A stretch of DNA of 64,000 nt, taken from the NCBI RefSeq assembly GCF_013373795.3, contig NZ_CP088022.1:2790001-2854000 (forward strand), written 5' to 3'. Positions 9,188 through 17,114 of this stretch are shown piece by piece. Every line of letters begins with the position of its first letter. Position 1 is the first letter of the stretch. The stretch is from Bradyrhizobium quebecense (lineage in GTDB: Bacteria > Pseudomonadota > Alphaproteobacteria > Rhizobiales > Xanthobacteraceae). Both the position numbers and the translations under genes were made by a program. The notes below the pieces were generated by a model. That model ran no database searches and was not told the DNA's origin. It saw nothing but the letters and a program-made list of their open reading frames with translations.

Positions 9188-9389
9188 GAGCGGTTTCCAG
9201 CTCGCGTGAAGAAAACGCGCCGGTGTCACGAGCGCCAGCGCGCCAAAATGCCGCGATCTCCTGCTGCATGCGCGCCATACGCACCCTCTGCTTGTGCAGA
9301 GGCGCCCGACAAGGCACAGCAAAACGGCCCCGGTATACCTATATAGGGCGTCGCAAAGCGGCCCATGCCGCCAAACCTCAGGGACTCCC

Positions 9390-10679
9390 GTGTTATATCT
9401 GGAACTTGCGATCGTGGCGGTCTTGATCGTCGTCAACGGTCTGTTGTCGATGTCGGAGCTCGCGATCGTCTCCTCCCGTCCGGCGCGCCTCGCCGCGCTG
9501 GTCGAACGCGGCGTCAGCGGCTCGCGCCGCGCGCTCGCGCTGGCCTCCGATCCCGGCAAATTCCTCTCCACGGTGCAGATCGGCATCACGCTGATCGGTG
9601 TGCTGTCGGGCGCCTTCTCGGGCGCGACGCTGGGCCAGCGCCTCTCGCAATGGCTGTTCGAGCTTGGCGTGCCGGCCAACGTCGCCGACGCTGCCGGTGT
9701 CGGCATCGTGGTCGGCGGGATCACCTATGCCTCGCTGATCGTCGGCGAGCTTGTGCCGAAGCAGATCGCGCTGCGCGATCCCGAGGCGATCGCGGTGCGG
9801 GCCGCGCCTGCGATGACGGTGATGGCAAGATTGTCGCTGCCGGTGGTGTGGCTGCTCGACCGCTCCGGCAAGTCGCTGCTGTGGCTATTGGGCCATCGCG
9901 AGGATGCGCAGGACCGCGTCAGCGAGGACGAGATCAAGACGCTGGTGGTGGAAGCCGAAAACGCCGGTGTGCTGGAGCCCGGCGAAAAGGAGATGATCGC
10001 CGGCGTGATGCGGCTTGGCGATCTGCCGGTCGGCGCCGTCATGACGCCGCGCCACGAGGTCAGCCTGATCGACCTCGCCGCCCCCACGGCCGAGATCCTG
10101 GCGGCGCTGCAAAAGAGCAGTCATTCGCGCTGCGTGGTGTTCGACGGCAACCGCGATCATGCGCTCGGCATCGTGCAGGCCAAGGACGTGCTCGACGTCT
10201 ACCTCGCCGGCCAGACACCCGACATCCGCGCGCTGACGCGCGATGCGCCGATCATTCCGGAGACCGTCGACGCCCGCGACGTGGTCGCGATCCTGCGCGA
10301 CTCCGCGGTGCATATCGGCCTCGTGCACGACGAATACGGCACTTTCCAGGGCGTCGTGACCAGCGCCGACATCCTCGAGGCCATCGTCGGCGCCTTCCAT
10401 ACCGAGGAAGGCCCGGCCGAGTCCGCCTATGTCAGGCGCGACGACGGCTCCTATTTGATCTCGGGCTGGATGCCGGCGCTAGAATTCAGCGAACTGCTCG
10501 GCATCGCACTGCCCTCGCCGCGGCCCTACCAGACCGCCGCCGGCTTCCTGCTGCATGCGTTCGGCGCGATCCCCGATGTCGGTGCGAAAACCAATGCGCA
10601 GGGCTGGGATTTCGAGATCGTCGATCTGGACGGCCGGCGTATCGACAAGGTGCTGGCGAGCAAGCAGCCGGCGGCCTGA
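9390..10679 (+). CDS. CNNM/CBS-domain membrane protein (TlyC/CorC-like hemolysin family)
   Basis: 429 residues from a GTG at 9390; the open frame upstream is not protein-like. Order of parts: an N-terminal DUF21/CNNM membrane domain of about four segments with ELAIVSSRPARLAALVERG and a VGELVPKQIALRDPE motif (about 1-190), an acidic helix region (VSEDEIKTLVVEAENAGVLE), a pair of CBS domains (about 215-340, starting VMTPRHEVSLID), and a C-terminal CorC_HlyC domain. Relatives are implicated in magnesium or cobalt efflux or resistance; the historic hemolysin label is not evidence of toxicity. The start codon is the least certain part. Confidence 0.88.
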   Translation: MLYLELAIVAVLIVVNGLLSMSELAIVSSRPARLAALVERGVSGSRRALALASDPGKFLSTVQIGITLIGVLSGAFSGATLGQRLSQWLFELGVPANVADAAGVGIVVGGITYASLIVGELVPKQIALRDPEAIAVRAAPAMTVMARLSLPVVWLLDRSGKSLLWLLGHREDAQDRVSEDEIKTLVVEAENAGVLEPGEKEMIAGVMRLGDLPVGAVMTPRHEVSLIDLAAPTAEILAALQKSSHSRCVVFDGNRDHALGIVQAKDVLDVYLAGQTPDIRALTRDAPIIPETVDARDVVAILRDSAVHIGLVHDEYGTFQGVVTSADILEAIVGAFHTEEGPAESAYVRRDDGSYLISGWMPALEFSELLGIALPSPRPYQTAAGFLLHAFGAIPDVGAKTNAQGWDFEIVDLDGRRIDKVLASKQPAA

Positions 10680-10798
10680 GGTTGCCAGCCGGCCGACCTG
10701 TTGATAACGGGCAGGACAACGAAACAGGCGGCCGCGGTGTGCTATCGGCATGGCGGCCGCCCAAGCAAATCCCGCGTAACCCCCACGGAATTGATCCC

Positions 10799-11398
10799 AT
10801 GCGCCTTACCCTCGTCGGTTCCCGCCATTTCGGCGTGACGACCTTGAACATGCTGCGCGAGCACGCCGTCGAGATCGCCCGGGTGATCGTCCATGACGGC
10901 GAGGACCGGCTGGCGGCCGCCGCCCGCGCAGCCGGCATCGAGGTCGTGGTCCAGGCCGATCCCAAGCTGGTGACGGCCGCCGAGATCGCTCCGGGCACCG
11001 ACCTGATCGTCACGGCCCACAGCCACGCCCGGGTCAGCAAGGAGGCCCTCGCCGCGGCCAAGTTTGGTGGCGTCGGCTACCACCCGTCGCTGCTGCCCCG
11101 CCACCGCGGCATCGCGGCGGTGGAATGGACCATCAAGGAAGGCGATCCGATCGCCGGCGGCAGCATCTATCACCTCGCCGACCGCATGGACGCCGGCGCC
11201 ATCGCCGCCCAGGACTGGGTGTTCGTCAAAAAGGGCGAGACCGCACGCGAATTGTGGGAGCGTGCGCTGGCACCGCTCGGCCTGCGCCTGCTCGGGGAGG
11301 TCATCGACTACGCGAAGGCCTTCAAGACGCTGCCGGCCAAGCCCCAGGACGAGCAGTTTGCGACCAAGGCGCCTAACCTCAGCCCCGGCAAACACTAA
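10799..11398 (+). CDS. Formyltransferase-family protein (methionyl-tRNA formyltransferase-like)
   Basis: 199 residues from the ATG at 10799. The fold is that of the N-terminal formyl-transferase domain: MRLTLVGSRHFGVTTLNML, an HSHARV segment, and GVGYHPSLLPRHRG, which holds the histidine of the family active-site motif, followed by the aspartate in AGAIAAQDWVF. It lacks the C-terminal domain of true Fmt (about 310 residues), so it is a short paralogue, possibly acting on a nucleotide-sugar amine or another small substrate rather than on initiator tRNA. It follows the CNNM gene by about 120 bases on the same strand. Confidence 0.8.
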   Translation: MRLTLVGSRHFGVTTLNMLREHAVEIARVIVHDGEDRLAAAARAAGIEVVVQADPKLVTAAEIAPGTDLIVTAHSHARVSKEALAAAKFGGVGYHPSLLPRHRGIAAVEWTIKEGDPIAGGSIYHLADRMDAGAIAAQDWVFVKKGETARELWERALAPLGLRLLGEVIDYAKAFKTLPAKPQDEQFATKAPNLSPGKH

Positions 11399-11601
11399 TC
11401 CGCAAATCCGCAACCTCGGTATCTAAATACCTGACGCAATCAAGCGACGGAACAAATCCTTCGTTCCTGCCCCGGAACCAGATTCACTATGATGTGTTTG
11501 AGTTCACAGGAACATTCAGGGGCTCCCGCGACGCAGCAAATTTTGAACACATTGTGACAGGATAAGCCGCGTCATCACACGAAATTACAGGGATTTGATT
11601 C

Positions 11602-11961
11602 ATGCGTTCGATCCGCATTCGCGACCTGATTTTGGTCACCTCGGTCGCGTCGGCCGTTGCCCTCACCGCTGCTCCGGTGTCCGCCCAGCAGCCCTATGAC
11701 GGCCTCTGGAGCGTCACTGTGGTCACCAAGACCGGCAGCTGCGAGCCGTCGTCCAGTTCAACGGTGAATGTCGTCGACGGAAAGATCTCAGCACAGGGTG
11801 CGGGGATCTCCGGAACCGTGGGCAGCGGGGGCCTTGTGCGAGTCTCGATCAATGGTGCATATGCGAACGGACAACTCAGTGGCAACTCCGGATCGGGGAA
11901 GTGGAATGGGGCATCAGCTGGCGTACCGTGCAGCGGCCGATGGGAAGCATCCCGTCAGTAA
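11602..11961 (+). CDS. Secreted hypothetical protein
   Basis: 119 residues with a signal peptide (MRSIRIRDLILVTSVASAVA, cleavage near VSA-QQ). The mature part begins PYDGLWSVTVVTKTGSCEP and is rich in Gly, Ser and Val in beta-strand-like alternation with one cysteine pair (SCEP, VPCSG). Small single-domain periplasmic beta proteins of this type recur in Bradyrhizobium. The 3' end overlaps the next gene if that gene starts at 11906. Confidence 0.65.
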   Translation: MRSIRIRDLILVTSVASAVALTAAPVSAQQPYDGLWSVTVVTKTGSCEPSSSSTVNVVDGKISAQGAGISGTVGSGGLVRVSINGAYANGQLSGNSGSGKWNGASAGVPCSGRWEASRQ

Positions 11962-12460
11962 GATCACCAGCGTATCGAGTTTCTTCGCCATCGCGCGGCG
12001 GCCAGCATTTGCAGCCGCCGCGTTTTTCGTGACCGCATTGGCAAGCACCGCGAGCCATGCCCAGTCCAGCCCGTTCGCCGGCATGGCGGGCACCTGGTCG
12101 GGCGCCGGCACGGTCACCCTCGATGACGGTTCCAGCGAGCGCATCCGGTGCCGTGCGACCTACCGCGTCGGCGGGCCCCGGATGACCATGAGCCTCACCT
12201 GCGCCAGCGACGCCTACAAGTTCAACCTAGCGGCGGATGTGCAGGCCGAGGGTAATGCGGTCATGGGCTCCTGGAGCGAGTCCAGCCGCAATGTCAACGG
12301 CGATCTGCGAGGTCGCGGCGGCGGCGGCAACTTCCAGATCGTTGCCAGCGCGCCCGGCTTCAATGCCGACATCGCGATGCGCACCGCCGGCAACAAGCAG
12401 TCCGTCACGATCAGGGCCGACAGCCAGTTCCGCGGCGCCAATATCACGCTGTCGAAGTAA
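11906..12460 (+). CDS. Secreted hypothetical protein, Gly/Ser-rich
   Basis: The reliable part starts near 11970 with a signal peptide (FFAIARRPAFAAAAFFVTAL, cleavage near SHA-QS) and continues SPFAGMAGTWSGAGTVTLDD to the stop at 12460. It resembles a lipocalin-like or beta-clam secreted domain with two cysteines (RIRCRA, LTCASD). The start is uncertain: the ATG at 11906, overlapping the preceding gene by 56 bases, is the nearest in-frame ATG, behind GGGGAAG. It is similar in general style to the preceding secreted protein, and a terminator follows directly, so the two probably form one transcript. Confidence 0.65.
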   Translation: MGHQLAYRAAADGKHPVSKITSVSSFFAIARRPAFAAAAFFVTALASTASHAQSSPFAGMAGTWSGAGTVTLDDGSSERIRCRATYRVGGPRMTMSLTCASDAYKFNLAADVQAEGNAVMGSWSESSRNVNGDLRGRGGGGNFQIVASAPGFNADIAMRTAGNKQSVTIRADSQFRGANITLSK

Positions 12461-12480
12461 CCAATCGATACGCCGACGAG

Positions 12481-12511
12481 AAAAGCCCTCGGGTCATCCC
12501 GAGGGCTTTTT
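12481..12511. terminator. Bidirectional rho-independent terminator
   Basis: Perfect 13-bp inverted repeat (AAAAGCCCTCGGG at 12481-12493, complement at 12498-12510) with a TCAT loop. T runs exist on both strands. It separates the converging secreted-protein and RidA genes. Confidence 0.9.
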
Positions 12512-12552
12512 GCTGGCTGCGCGGCAACCACCGCGCGCGCGTCTCGACGGTT

Positions 12553-12951
12553 CTATGCGGCAGGCACGAACGCGGTGACCTCGATCTCGACCTTGGCGCG
12601 CTGATCGACCAGCCCGTCGATATAGAGCAGCGTGGACGGCGGGAAATTGCGTCCGAGCGTCTCCTTCCACGCCGCGCCGATACCAACGCCCGCGGCCTCG
12701 TATTCGCTGCGGCTGGTCAGATACCAGGTCAGGCGGACGATGTGCTCGGGACCGGCGCCGGCTTCGTTCAACAGCTTGATGATGCGCTTCAGAGCCATGC
12801 CGACCTGGGCAGCCATCTCGGGCGCGTACTCGCCCTTCTCATCGCCGCCGGTCTGCCCCGCCAGCACGATCCATTTGCCGGGCGCATCGAACGCGACACC
12901 GTGCGAGAAGCCGCGGGGTTTCGACCATTCGGCCGGTTGCAAGACACGCAT
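12553..12951 (-). CDS. RidA family protein (YjgF/YER057c/UK114)
   Basis: 132 residues. Trimeric RidA proteins hydrolyse reactive enamine/imine intermediates or related small molecules in the cytoplasm. Family features seen are an N-terminal PRGFSHGVAF, VLAGQTGGD, a central QVGMALKRIIKLLNEAGAGPEHIVRLTWYLT block and a C-terminal PPSTLLYIDGLVDQRAKVEIEVTAF. The canonical RidA arginine is not at the usual R(S/T)xV position, since PPSTLLYIDGL replaces it. It is therefore more likely one of the Rid subgroups of unclear substrate than RidA proper. Confidence 0.85.
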   Translation of the reverse strand: MRVLQPAEWSKPRGFSHGVAFDAPGKWIVLAGQTGGDEKGEYAPEMAAQVGMALKRIIKLLNEAGAGPEHIVRLTWYLTSRSEYEAAGVGIGAAWKETLGRNFPPSTLLYIDGLVDQRAKVEIEVTAFVPAA

Positions 12952-13094
12952 GAGCAGATCCTCCTGATGTGATTATTCGCGCTCTGCTTAGCAGAGATCG
13001 CGTGGTCGGCGCACCACCGCGTCGGCAGAATTGCGCGTTGCAAATTCATACCAGCTCGCCGATACCGGGAAGCCCTCCTCATCTCATTCCCATC

Positions 13095-13970
13095 ATGGAT
13101 CGCACGCCCTCAAAGACCCGCGCAGCACTATGGATGTCCGGTTGGCTCGCGCTGATGCTGATCGTGGCGGTGGCCGGCCGCGAGGCGACGCGCGAGGTCA
13201 ACGTCTTCCAGCTGATGGCCGTGCGCGGCGTGCTCGGCTTCGTGATGCTGTATCCGCTGGTCCACATCAATGGCGGGTTTGCGATCGTGAAAACCGCTCG
13301 CGTGCACCTGCACATCGCGCGCAACCTGATCCATTTCTGCGCGCAGCTTGGCTGGTTCTATGCGCTGACACTGATCCCGATCGGCCAAGTGGTCGCGATC
13401 GAGTTCACCATGCCGATCTGGACCGCGATCCTCGCGGCGGGCTTCCTGGGCGAACGGATGACATCCTGGAAGATCGTCGCGATCGTGCTTGGCCTCATCG
13501 GCGTCATCGTGATCGTGCGGCCGGCGACCGGTGCGATCAATCCGGGCCAGCTGATCGCGCTCGCCGCGGCCATGGGCTTCGGGATCTCGATCGCCGTGGT
13601 CAAATCGCTGACGCGGACCGAGCAGGCGCTGACGATCATCTTCTGGATGCTGGTGGTGCAGTCGCTCGCCAGCATCGGGCCTGCGCTCTATGTCTGGACC
13701 TGGCCGCCGCTCTCCACCTGGGGCTGGCTTGCCGTGATCGCATTCTGCGGCACCTTCTCGCATTACTGCATGGCGCGCGCCCTGCTCCACGCCGACGCGA
13801 CCGTCGTGATCCCGATGGATTTCGTCCGGGTCCCGCTGACCGCGATCGTCGGGTGGCTGATTTATGCCGAGCACCTCGACGCCTATACGGTGCTCGGCGC
13901 CGCCATGATCCTGGCTGGCAACCTCCTGAACCTGAAGCCCGCTGCAAAGGTGTCCGCGCGCGCAAGATGA
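13095..13970 (+). CDS. EamA/DMT-family transporter
   Basis: 291 residues from the ATG at 13095. Ten hydrophobic segments arranged as two EamA repeats (about 1-140 and 150-285) are seen, with the usual PIWTAILAAGFLGERM at the end of the first repeat and PLTAIVGWLIYAEHLD at the end of the second. DMT proteins of this type export amino acids or other metabolites across the inner membrane; the substrate cannot be told. It converges with the BrnA-like gene across a terminator. Confidence 0.88.
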   Translation: MDRTPSKTRAALWMSGWLALMLIVAVAGREATREVNVFQLMAVRGVLGFVMLYPLVHINGGFAIVKTARVHLHIARNLIHFCAQLGWFYALTLIPIGQVVAIEFTMPIWTAILAAGFLGERMTSWKIVAIVLGLIGVIVIVRPATGAINPGQLIALAAAMGFGISIAVVKSLTRTEQALTIIFWMLVVQSLASIGPALYVWTWPPLSTWGWLAVIAFCGTFSHYCMARALLHADATVVIPMDFVRVPLTAIVGWLIYAEHLDAYTVLGAAMILAGNLLNLKPAAKVSARAR

Positions 13971-14006
13971 CGGCCGCGCAGCGCTACACTGCTGCGGCTC
14001 GACCGC

Positions 14007-14032
14007 GAAGCCCGGGGATCATGCCGGGCTTC
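14007..14032. terminator. Hairpin between converging genes
   Basis: 9-bp inverted repeat GAAGCCCGG (14007-14015) / CCGGGCTTC (14024-14032). There is no long T run, so termination strength is uncertain. It sits between the stop codons of the EamA gene and the BrnA-like gene. Confidence 0.55.
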
Positions 14033-14049
14033 CCTGCTTCGAAAGCGTG

Positions 14050-14295
14050 CTACTTCCCGGCGGCCTTGCGCAGCGCCGCGTTGATGCGGTCCTGCCAGCC
14101 AGGGCCGCCCTCCTGGAAATATGCCAGCACGTCCTGATCGATCCGCAGCGTGACCTGCTCCCGGACGCCGGGGACCGGGACGGCCGCAGTCTTTGGCAGC
14201 GCATCCGCGACCTTGGTGGTGGCCCGTTTGAACGCCGCCTCGGCTTCGCTGCGGGCATCGTTCAGGGTTCGCGGTCGTCTCGGCTGGTCGGCCAT
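14050..14295 (-). CDS. BrnA-like antitoxin without an adjacent toxin gene
   Basis: 81 residues. The C-terminal part (QVTLRIDQDVLAYFQEGGPG, then WQDRINAALRKA) matches the BrnA antitoxin family, whose ribbon-helix-helix-type end binds DNA and normally represses a brnTA operon. The N-terminal half is a charged helix. The start lies 3 bases after the cysK stop on the same strand, so it is probably the second gene of a cysK operon. No BrnT-like ribonuclease frame lies on either side, which makes this an orphan or domesticated regulator. Confidence 0.75.
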   Translation of the reverse strand: MADQPRRPRTLNDARSEAEAAFKRATTKVADALPKTAAVPVPGVREQVTLRIDQDVLAYFQEGGPGWQDRINAALRKAAGK

Positions 14296-14298
14296 GTC

Positions 14299-15273
14299 CT
14301 AGATTCCTTCAAACAGCACCGTCGAGAGATAGCGCTCTGAGAATGACGGCACAATCGCCAGGATGGTCTTGCCCGCAGCCTCCGGCCGCTTGCCGATCTG
14401 CAAGGCGGCCGCGATCGCTGCCCCCGACGAAATACCGCCGGGGATGCCTTCGTTGCGCGCCAGCGCGCGCGCGGTCTCGATCGCGGTCGCGCTGTTGACC
14501 TTGACGATCTCGTCGATCACCGAGCGGTCGAGGATGTCAGGGATGAAGCCTGCGCCGATGCCCTGGATCTTGTGCGGCGTATGTTGGCCGCCCGACAGCA
14601 CCGGGCTCTCCTCCGGCTCCACCGCGACAATCCGCAATGACGGCTTGCGCGGCTTCAGCACCTGCCCGACGCCGGTGATGGTGCCGCCGGTGCCGACGCC
14701 GGCGACGAAATAATCGATGTTGCCGCCGGTGTCGTTCCAGATCTCCTCCGCCGTGGTGCGGCGATGGATTTGGGGGTTGGCGAGGTTCTTGAACTGCTGC
14801 GGCATGACGGCGTTGGGGGTCGTGCGCACGAGTTCTTCCGCGGTCGCGATCGAGCCCTTCATGCCCTGCGCCGCCGGGGTCAGCACGATCTCTGCACCGA
14901 GAAAGGCGAGCATCCGCCGCCGCTCGATCGACATCGACTCCGGCATCACGAGCTTCAGCCGATAGCCGCGCGACGCCGCGACGTAGGCCAGCGCAATCCC
15001 GGTATTGCCCGAGGTCGGCTCGATCAGCACGGTGTCGGCGTTGATGATGCCGGCCTTCTCCATCGCCACGATCATCGCCGCACCGATGCGGTCCTTCACG
15101 CTGGCCGCCGGATTGAAGTATTCCAGCTTGGCGAGGATCGTCGCGTTGACGCCGCTTGCCTGCGGCAGTCTGCGCAGCCGCACGATCGGCGTCGAGCCGA
15201 TCGCATCGACGATGGAGTCAAAGACGCGGCCGCGTCCGGGTTGCACTGCACTGGTTGTCGACGGCGCGTCCAT
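14299..15273 (-). CDS. cysK: Cysteine synthase A (O-acetylserine sulfhydrylase)
   Basis: 324 residues from the ATG at 15273. This PLP enzyme makes L-cysteine from O-acetylserine and sulfide in the cytoplasm. Visible marks are [13 protein letters not shown], the PLP-lysine context [15 protein letters not shown], the substrate loop [19 protein letters not shown], the phosphate-binding [12 protein letters not shown], and [12 protein letters not shown] near the C-terminus. AGGAG precedes the start by 8 bases. Two tiny upstream frames run into the start (stop and start overlap as TGATG), suggesting translational coupling. The BrnA-like gene follows after 3 bases. Confidence 0.93.
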   Translation of the reverse strand: MDAPSTTSAVQPGRGRVFDSIVDAIGSTPIVRLRRLPQASGVNATILAKLEYFNPAASVKDRIGAAMIVAMEKAGIINADTVLIEPTSGNTGIALAYVAASRGYRLKLVMPESMSIERRRMLAFLGAEIVLTPAAQGMKGSIATAEELVRTTPNAVMPQQFKNLANPQIHRRTTAEEIWNDTGGNIDYFVAGVGTGGTITGVGQVLKPRKPSLRIVAVEPEESPVLSGGQHTPHKIQGIGAGFIPDILDRSVIDEIVKVNSATAIETARALARNEGIPGGISSGAAIAAALQIGKRPEAAGKTILAIVPSFSERYLSTVLFEGI

Positions 15274-15340
15274 CAAGCGGCTCCTGTTGCGGGATATGCT
15301 GGAAATATGCGGTCTTCTTTCATTAGAAGCAGCGCATCAT
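15273..15340 (-). promoter_or_regulatory. Two overlapping short uORFs in the cysK leader
   Basis: First uORF 15323-15340 reads MMRCF with a TAATG stop/start junction. The second, 15273-15323, reads [16 protein letters not shown] and ends in TGATG, overlapping the cysK ATG by one base. The chain implies that ribosomes could be handed from one frame to the next. The single Cys codon in the first is suggestive for a cysteine gene but may be chance. No strong ribosome-binding site precedes the first ATG. Confidence 0.35.
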
Positions 15341-15501
15341 GACGCGCAAGTGAGAAACCGCCGAGGCGCCAATTCGTTGCATCGCAAAATAAGAACCTAC
15401 GCAAATAACGTAAAACCTACGCATTTGTGTTGCGACAAGGTCAAACAAGTGCGTCTATATACTTTCGTCAGGTGCAGCTCAGAACGCAAAGGGAGGCGCG
15501 C

Positions 15502-15717
15502 ATGCCGGCACTTGCTGAAGCTCTGTCGACCGTAACGTCCAGGCCCGATCCGCGCGGCAGCGATTTGCCGACCTGTCCGGTGTGTGCTGACTCCATGGTG
15601 GCGGCCGAAGCGTCCGCCTACCTGTTCGACAATTTGATCAGCTATCTCTGGACCTGCGACAATTGCGGTTACGGGTTCGTGACCAAGCACACGGTGAAAC
15701 CGATCGTGTGCAACTGA
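15502..15717 (+). CDS. Small protein with CxxC pairs
   Basis: 71 residues from the ATG at 15502, behind a good ribosome-binding site (AAAGGGAGG). Two CxxC motifs (TCPVCADSM and WTCDNCGYGF) about 35 residues apart suggest one zinc ribbon. No signal peptide or membrane segment. It runs divergently from cysK and converges with tgt. Function unknown; a regulatory or RNA-linked zinc-ribbon role would be guesswork. Confidence 0.65.
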   Translation: MPALAEALSTVTSRPDPRGSDLPTCPVCADSMVAAEASAYLFDNLISYLWTCDNCGYGFVTKHTVKPIVCN

Positions 15718-15726
15718 TCACACAGC

Positions 15727-16860
15727 TCACCTCGGAGCGATGTCACCGCGCGCCCAACCGGCGCGCGTTTTCGTTTTAAAATCCTCGAAGGTGCCGTTTG
15801 CCACCGCGTCGCGGATGCCCTGCATCAGCTCCTGGTAATAGGTGACGTTGATTTCGGACAGCAGCATTGCCCCAAGGGTTTCGCCGGCACGCACCAGATG
15901 GTGCAGATAGGCGCGCGAAGTGTTGCGCGCTCCCGGCCACGTGCTCTCTTCATCGAGCGGACGCGGATCTTCGATGTGCCGGGCGTTGCGCAGGTTGATC
16001 TGCCCGAACCGGGTGAACGCCATGCCATGCCGCCCGTTCCGTGTCGGCATCACACAGTCGAACATGTCGACGCCACGCGCCACCGCCTCCAGAATGTCCT
16101 CCGGCGTGCCGACGCCCATCAGATAGCGCGGCCGATCGGACGGCAGCGCCGGCGCGGTCTCTTCGATCATCGACAGCATCACTGCCTGCGGCTCGCCGAC
16201 CGCCAGCCCGCCGATCGCGTAGCCGTGAAAGCCGATCCCCGTCAGGCCGCGCGCGCTGACGTGGCGGAGATCGGGGATGTCGCCGCCCTGGACGATGCCG
16301 AACAGCATGTAACCATCCGGTGCGCTCTCGAAGGCACGCTTGGAGCGCTCGGCCCAGCGCAGCGACAGCTGCATCGCGCGCTCGATGTCGGCGCGCTCGG
16401 CCGGCAGCCGCACGCACTCGTCCATCTGCATCGCGATATCGGAGCCGAGCAGCCGCTGCACCTCGATCGAGCGCTCCGGCGACAGCTCGACCTTGGCGCC
16501 GTCGATATGCGAGCGGAAGGTCACGGCCTTCTCGGTCACCTTGCGCAGCTCCGAGAGCGACATCACCTGGAAGCCGCCGGAATCCGTCAGCATCGGCCCG
16601 CCCCAGCCGGTAAAGCGCTGCAGGCCGCCAAGCCCCGCGATCCGCTCGGCGCCCGGCCGCAGCATCAGGTGATAGGTGTTGCCAAGCACGATATCGGCAC
16701 CGGCATCGCGCACCTCGCGCCAATGCATGCCCTTCATCGCCCCGGCGGTACCGACCGGCATGAATGCGGGCGTCCGGACGACGCCATGCGGCGTGATCAG
16801 GCGCCCGGTGCGGGCGGCGCCATCAGTGGCCAGCAGTTCGAAATGATTGGGAAGATTCAT
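15727..16860 (-). CDS. tgt: Queuine/preQ1 tRNA-guanine transglycosylase
   Basis: 377 residues from the ATG at 16860; the frame extends 12 codons further but [10 protein letters not shown] is the natural start. Tgt exchanges G34 of tRNAs with GUN anticodons for the queuosine precursor preQ1. Marks are [30 protein letters not shown] with the catalytic aspartate, the SHIDG and [12 protein letters not shown] blocks and the second aspartate in [14 protein letters not shown]. The usual zinc-site cysteines of the C-terminal region are not obvious: it reads [12 protein letters not shown] and [11 protein letters not shown] where CxCxxC would be expected. The next pathway enzyme, queA, is 5 kb away on the same strand. 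Confidence 0.9.
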   Translation of the reverse strand: MNLPNHFELLATDGAARTGRLITPHGVVRTPAFMPVGTAGAMKGMHWREVRDAGADIVLGNTYHLMLRPGAERIAGLGGLQRFTGWGGPMLTDSGGFQVMSLSELRKVTEKAVTFRSHIDGAKVELSPERSIEVQRLLGSDIAMQMDECVRLPAERADIERAMQLSLRWAERSKRAFESAPDGYMLFGIVQGGDIPDLRHVSARGLTGIGFHGYAIGGLAVGEPQAVMLSMIEETAPALPSDRPRYLMGVGTPEDILEAVARGVDMFDCVMPTRNGRHGMAFTRFGQINLRNARHIEDPRPLDEESTWPGARNTSRAYLHHLVRAGETLGAMLLSEINVTYYQELMQGIRDAVANGTFEDFKTKTRAGWARGDIAPR

Positions 16861-16975
16861 GCGGCTGCTTATTGCGTGTCGCCGGTGCCCGATCAACCCG
16901 TCGGGTAACGGCCTCCACGCGACTTCGTGAACGGCAGCGGCCGGGCGGATGCTTGCCCCGGAACGGTCGTTCCGT

Positions 16976-17001
16976 TAAACAAAACGAAACCGTATCGTTT
17001 T
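16976..17001. promoter_or_regulatory. Operator-like palindrome, site 1 of a matched pair
   Basis: AAAACGA (16981-16987), spacer AACCGTA, TCGTTTT (16995-17001): a perfect 7-bp inverted repeat in an AT-rich patch between tgt and the patatin gene. The 25 bases 16976-17000 match 19135-19159 with only two mismatches. Position and form fit a TetR-type operator upstream of the patatin-tetR pair. Confidence 0.5.
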
Positions 17002-17114
17002 ATGTCGAGAATAAGGCGGCGGATCGTTCCCGCCGCGACTGCAATCCGCGTGAAACCTGACTGGCCGAGATGTTCCCACCCTGCAGCGCCCGGCCTGACG
17101 GCGTCCGTCATCGG

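Noticed and set aside
9365..11398. 677-residue plus-strand frame taken as one protein
   Set aside because: The first 478 codons are a frame-shifted shadow of the CNNM gene; only the part from 10799 is the formyltransferase-like protein.
13031..14137. 368-residue plus-strand frame
   Set aside because: Frame-shifted shadow over the EamA transporter gene and the converging BrnA-like gene; composition Arg/Asp/Pro-rich.
14296..15300. BrnT toxin gene next to the BrnA-like antitoxin
   Set aside because: Both sides were read on both strands; cysK occupies one side, the EamA gene the other.
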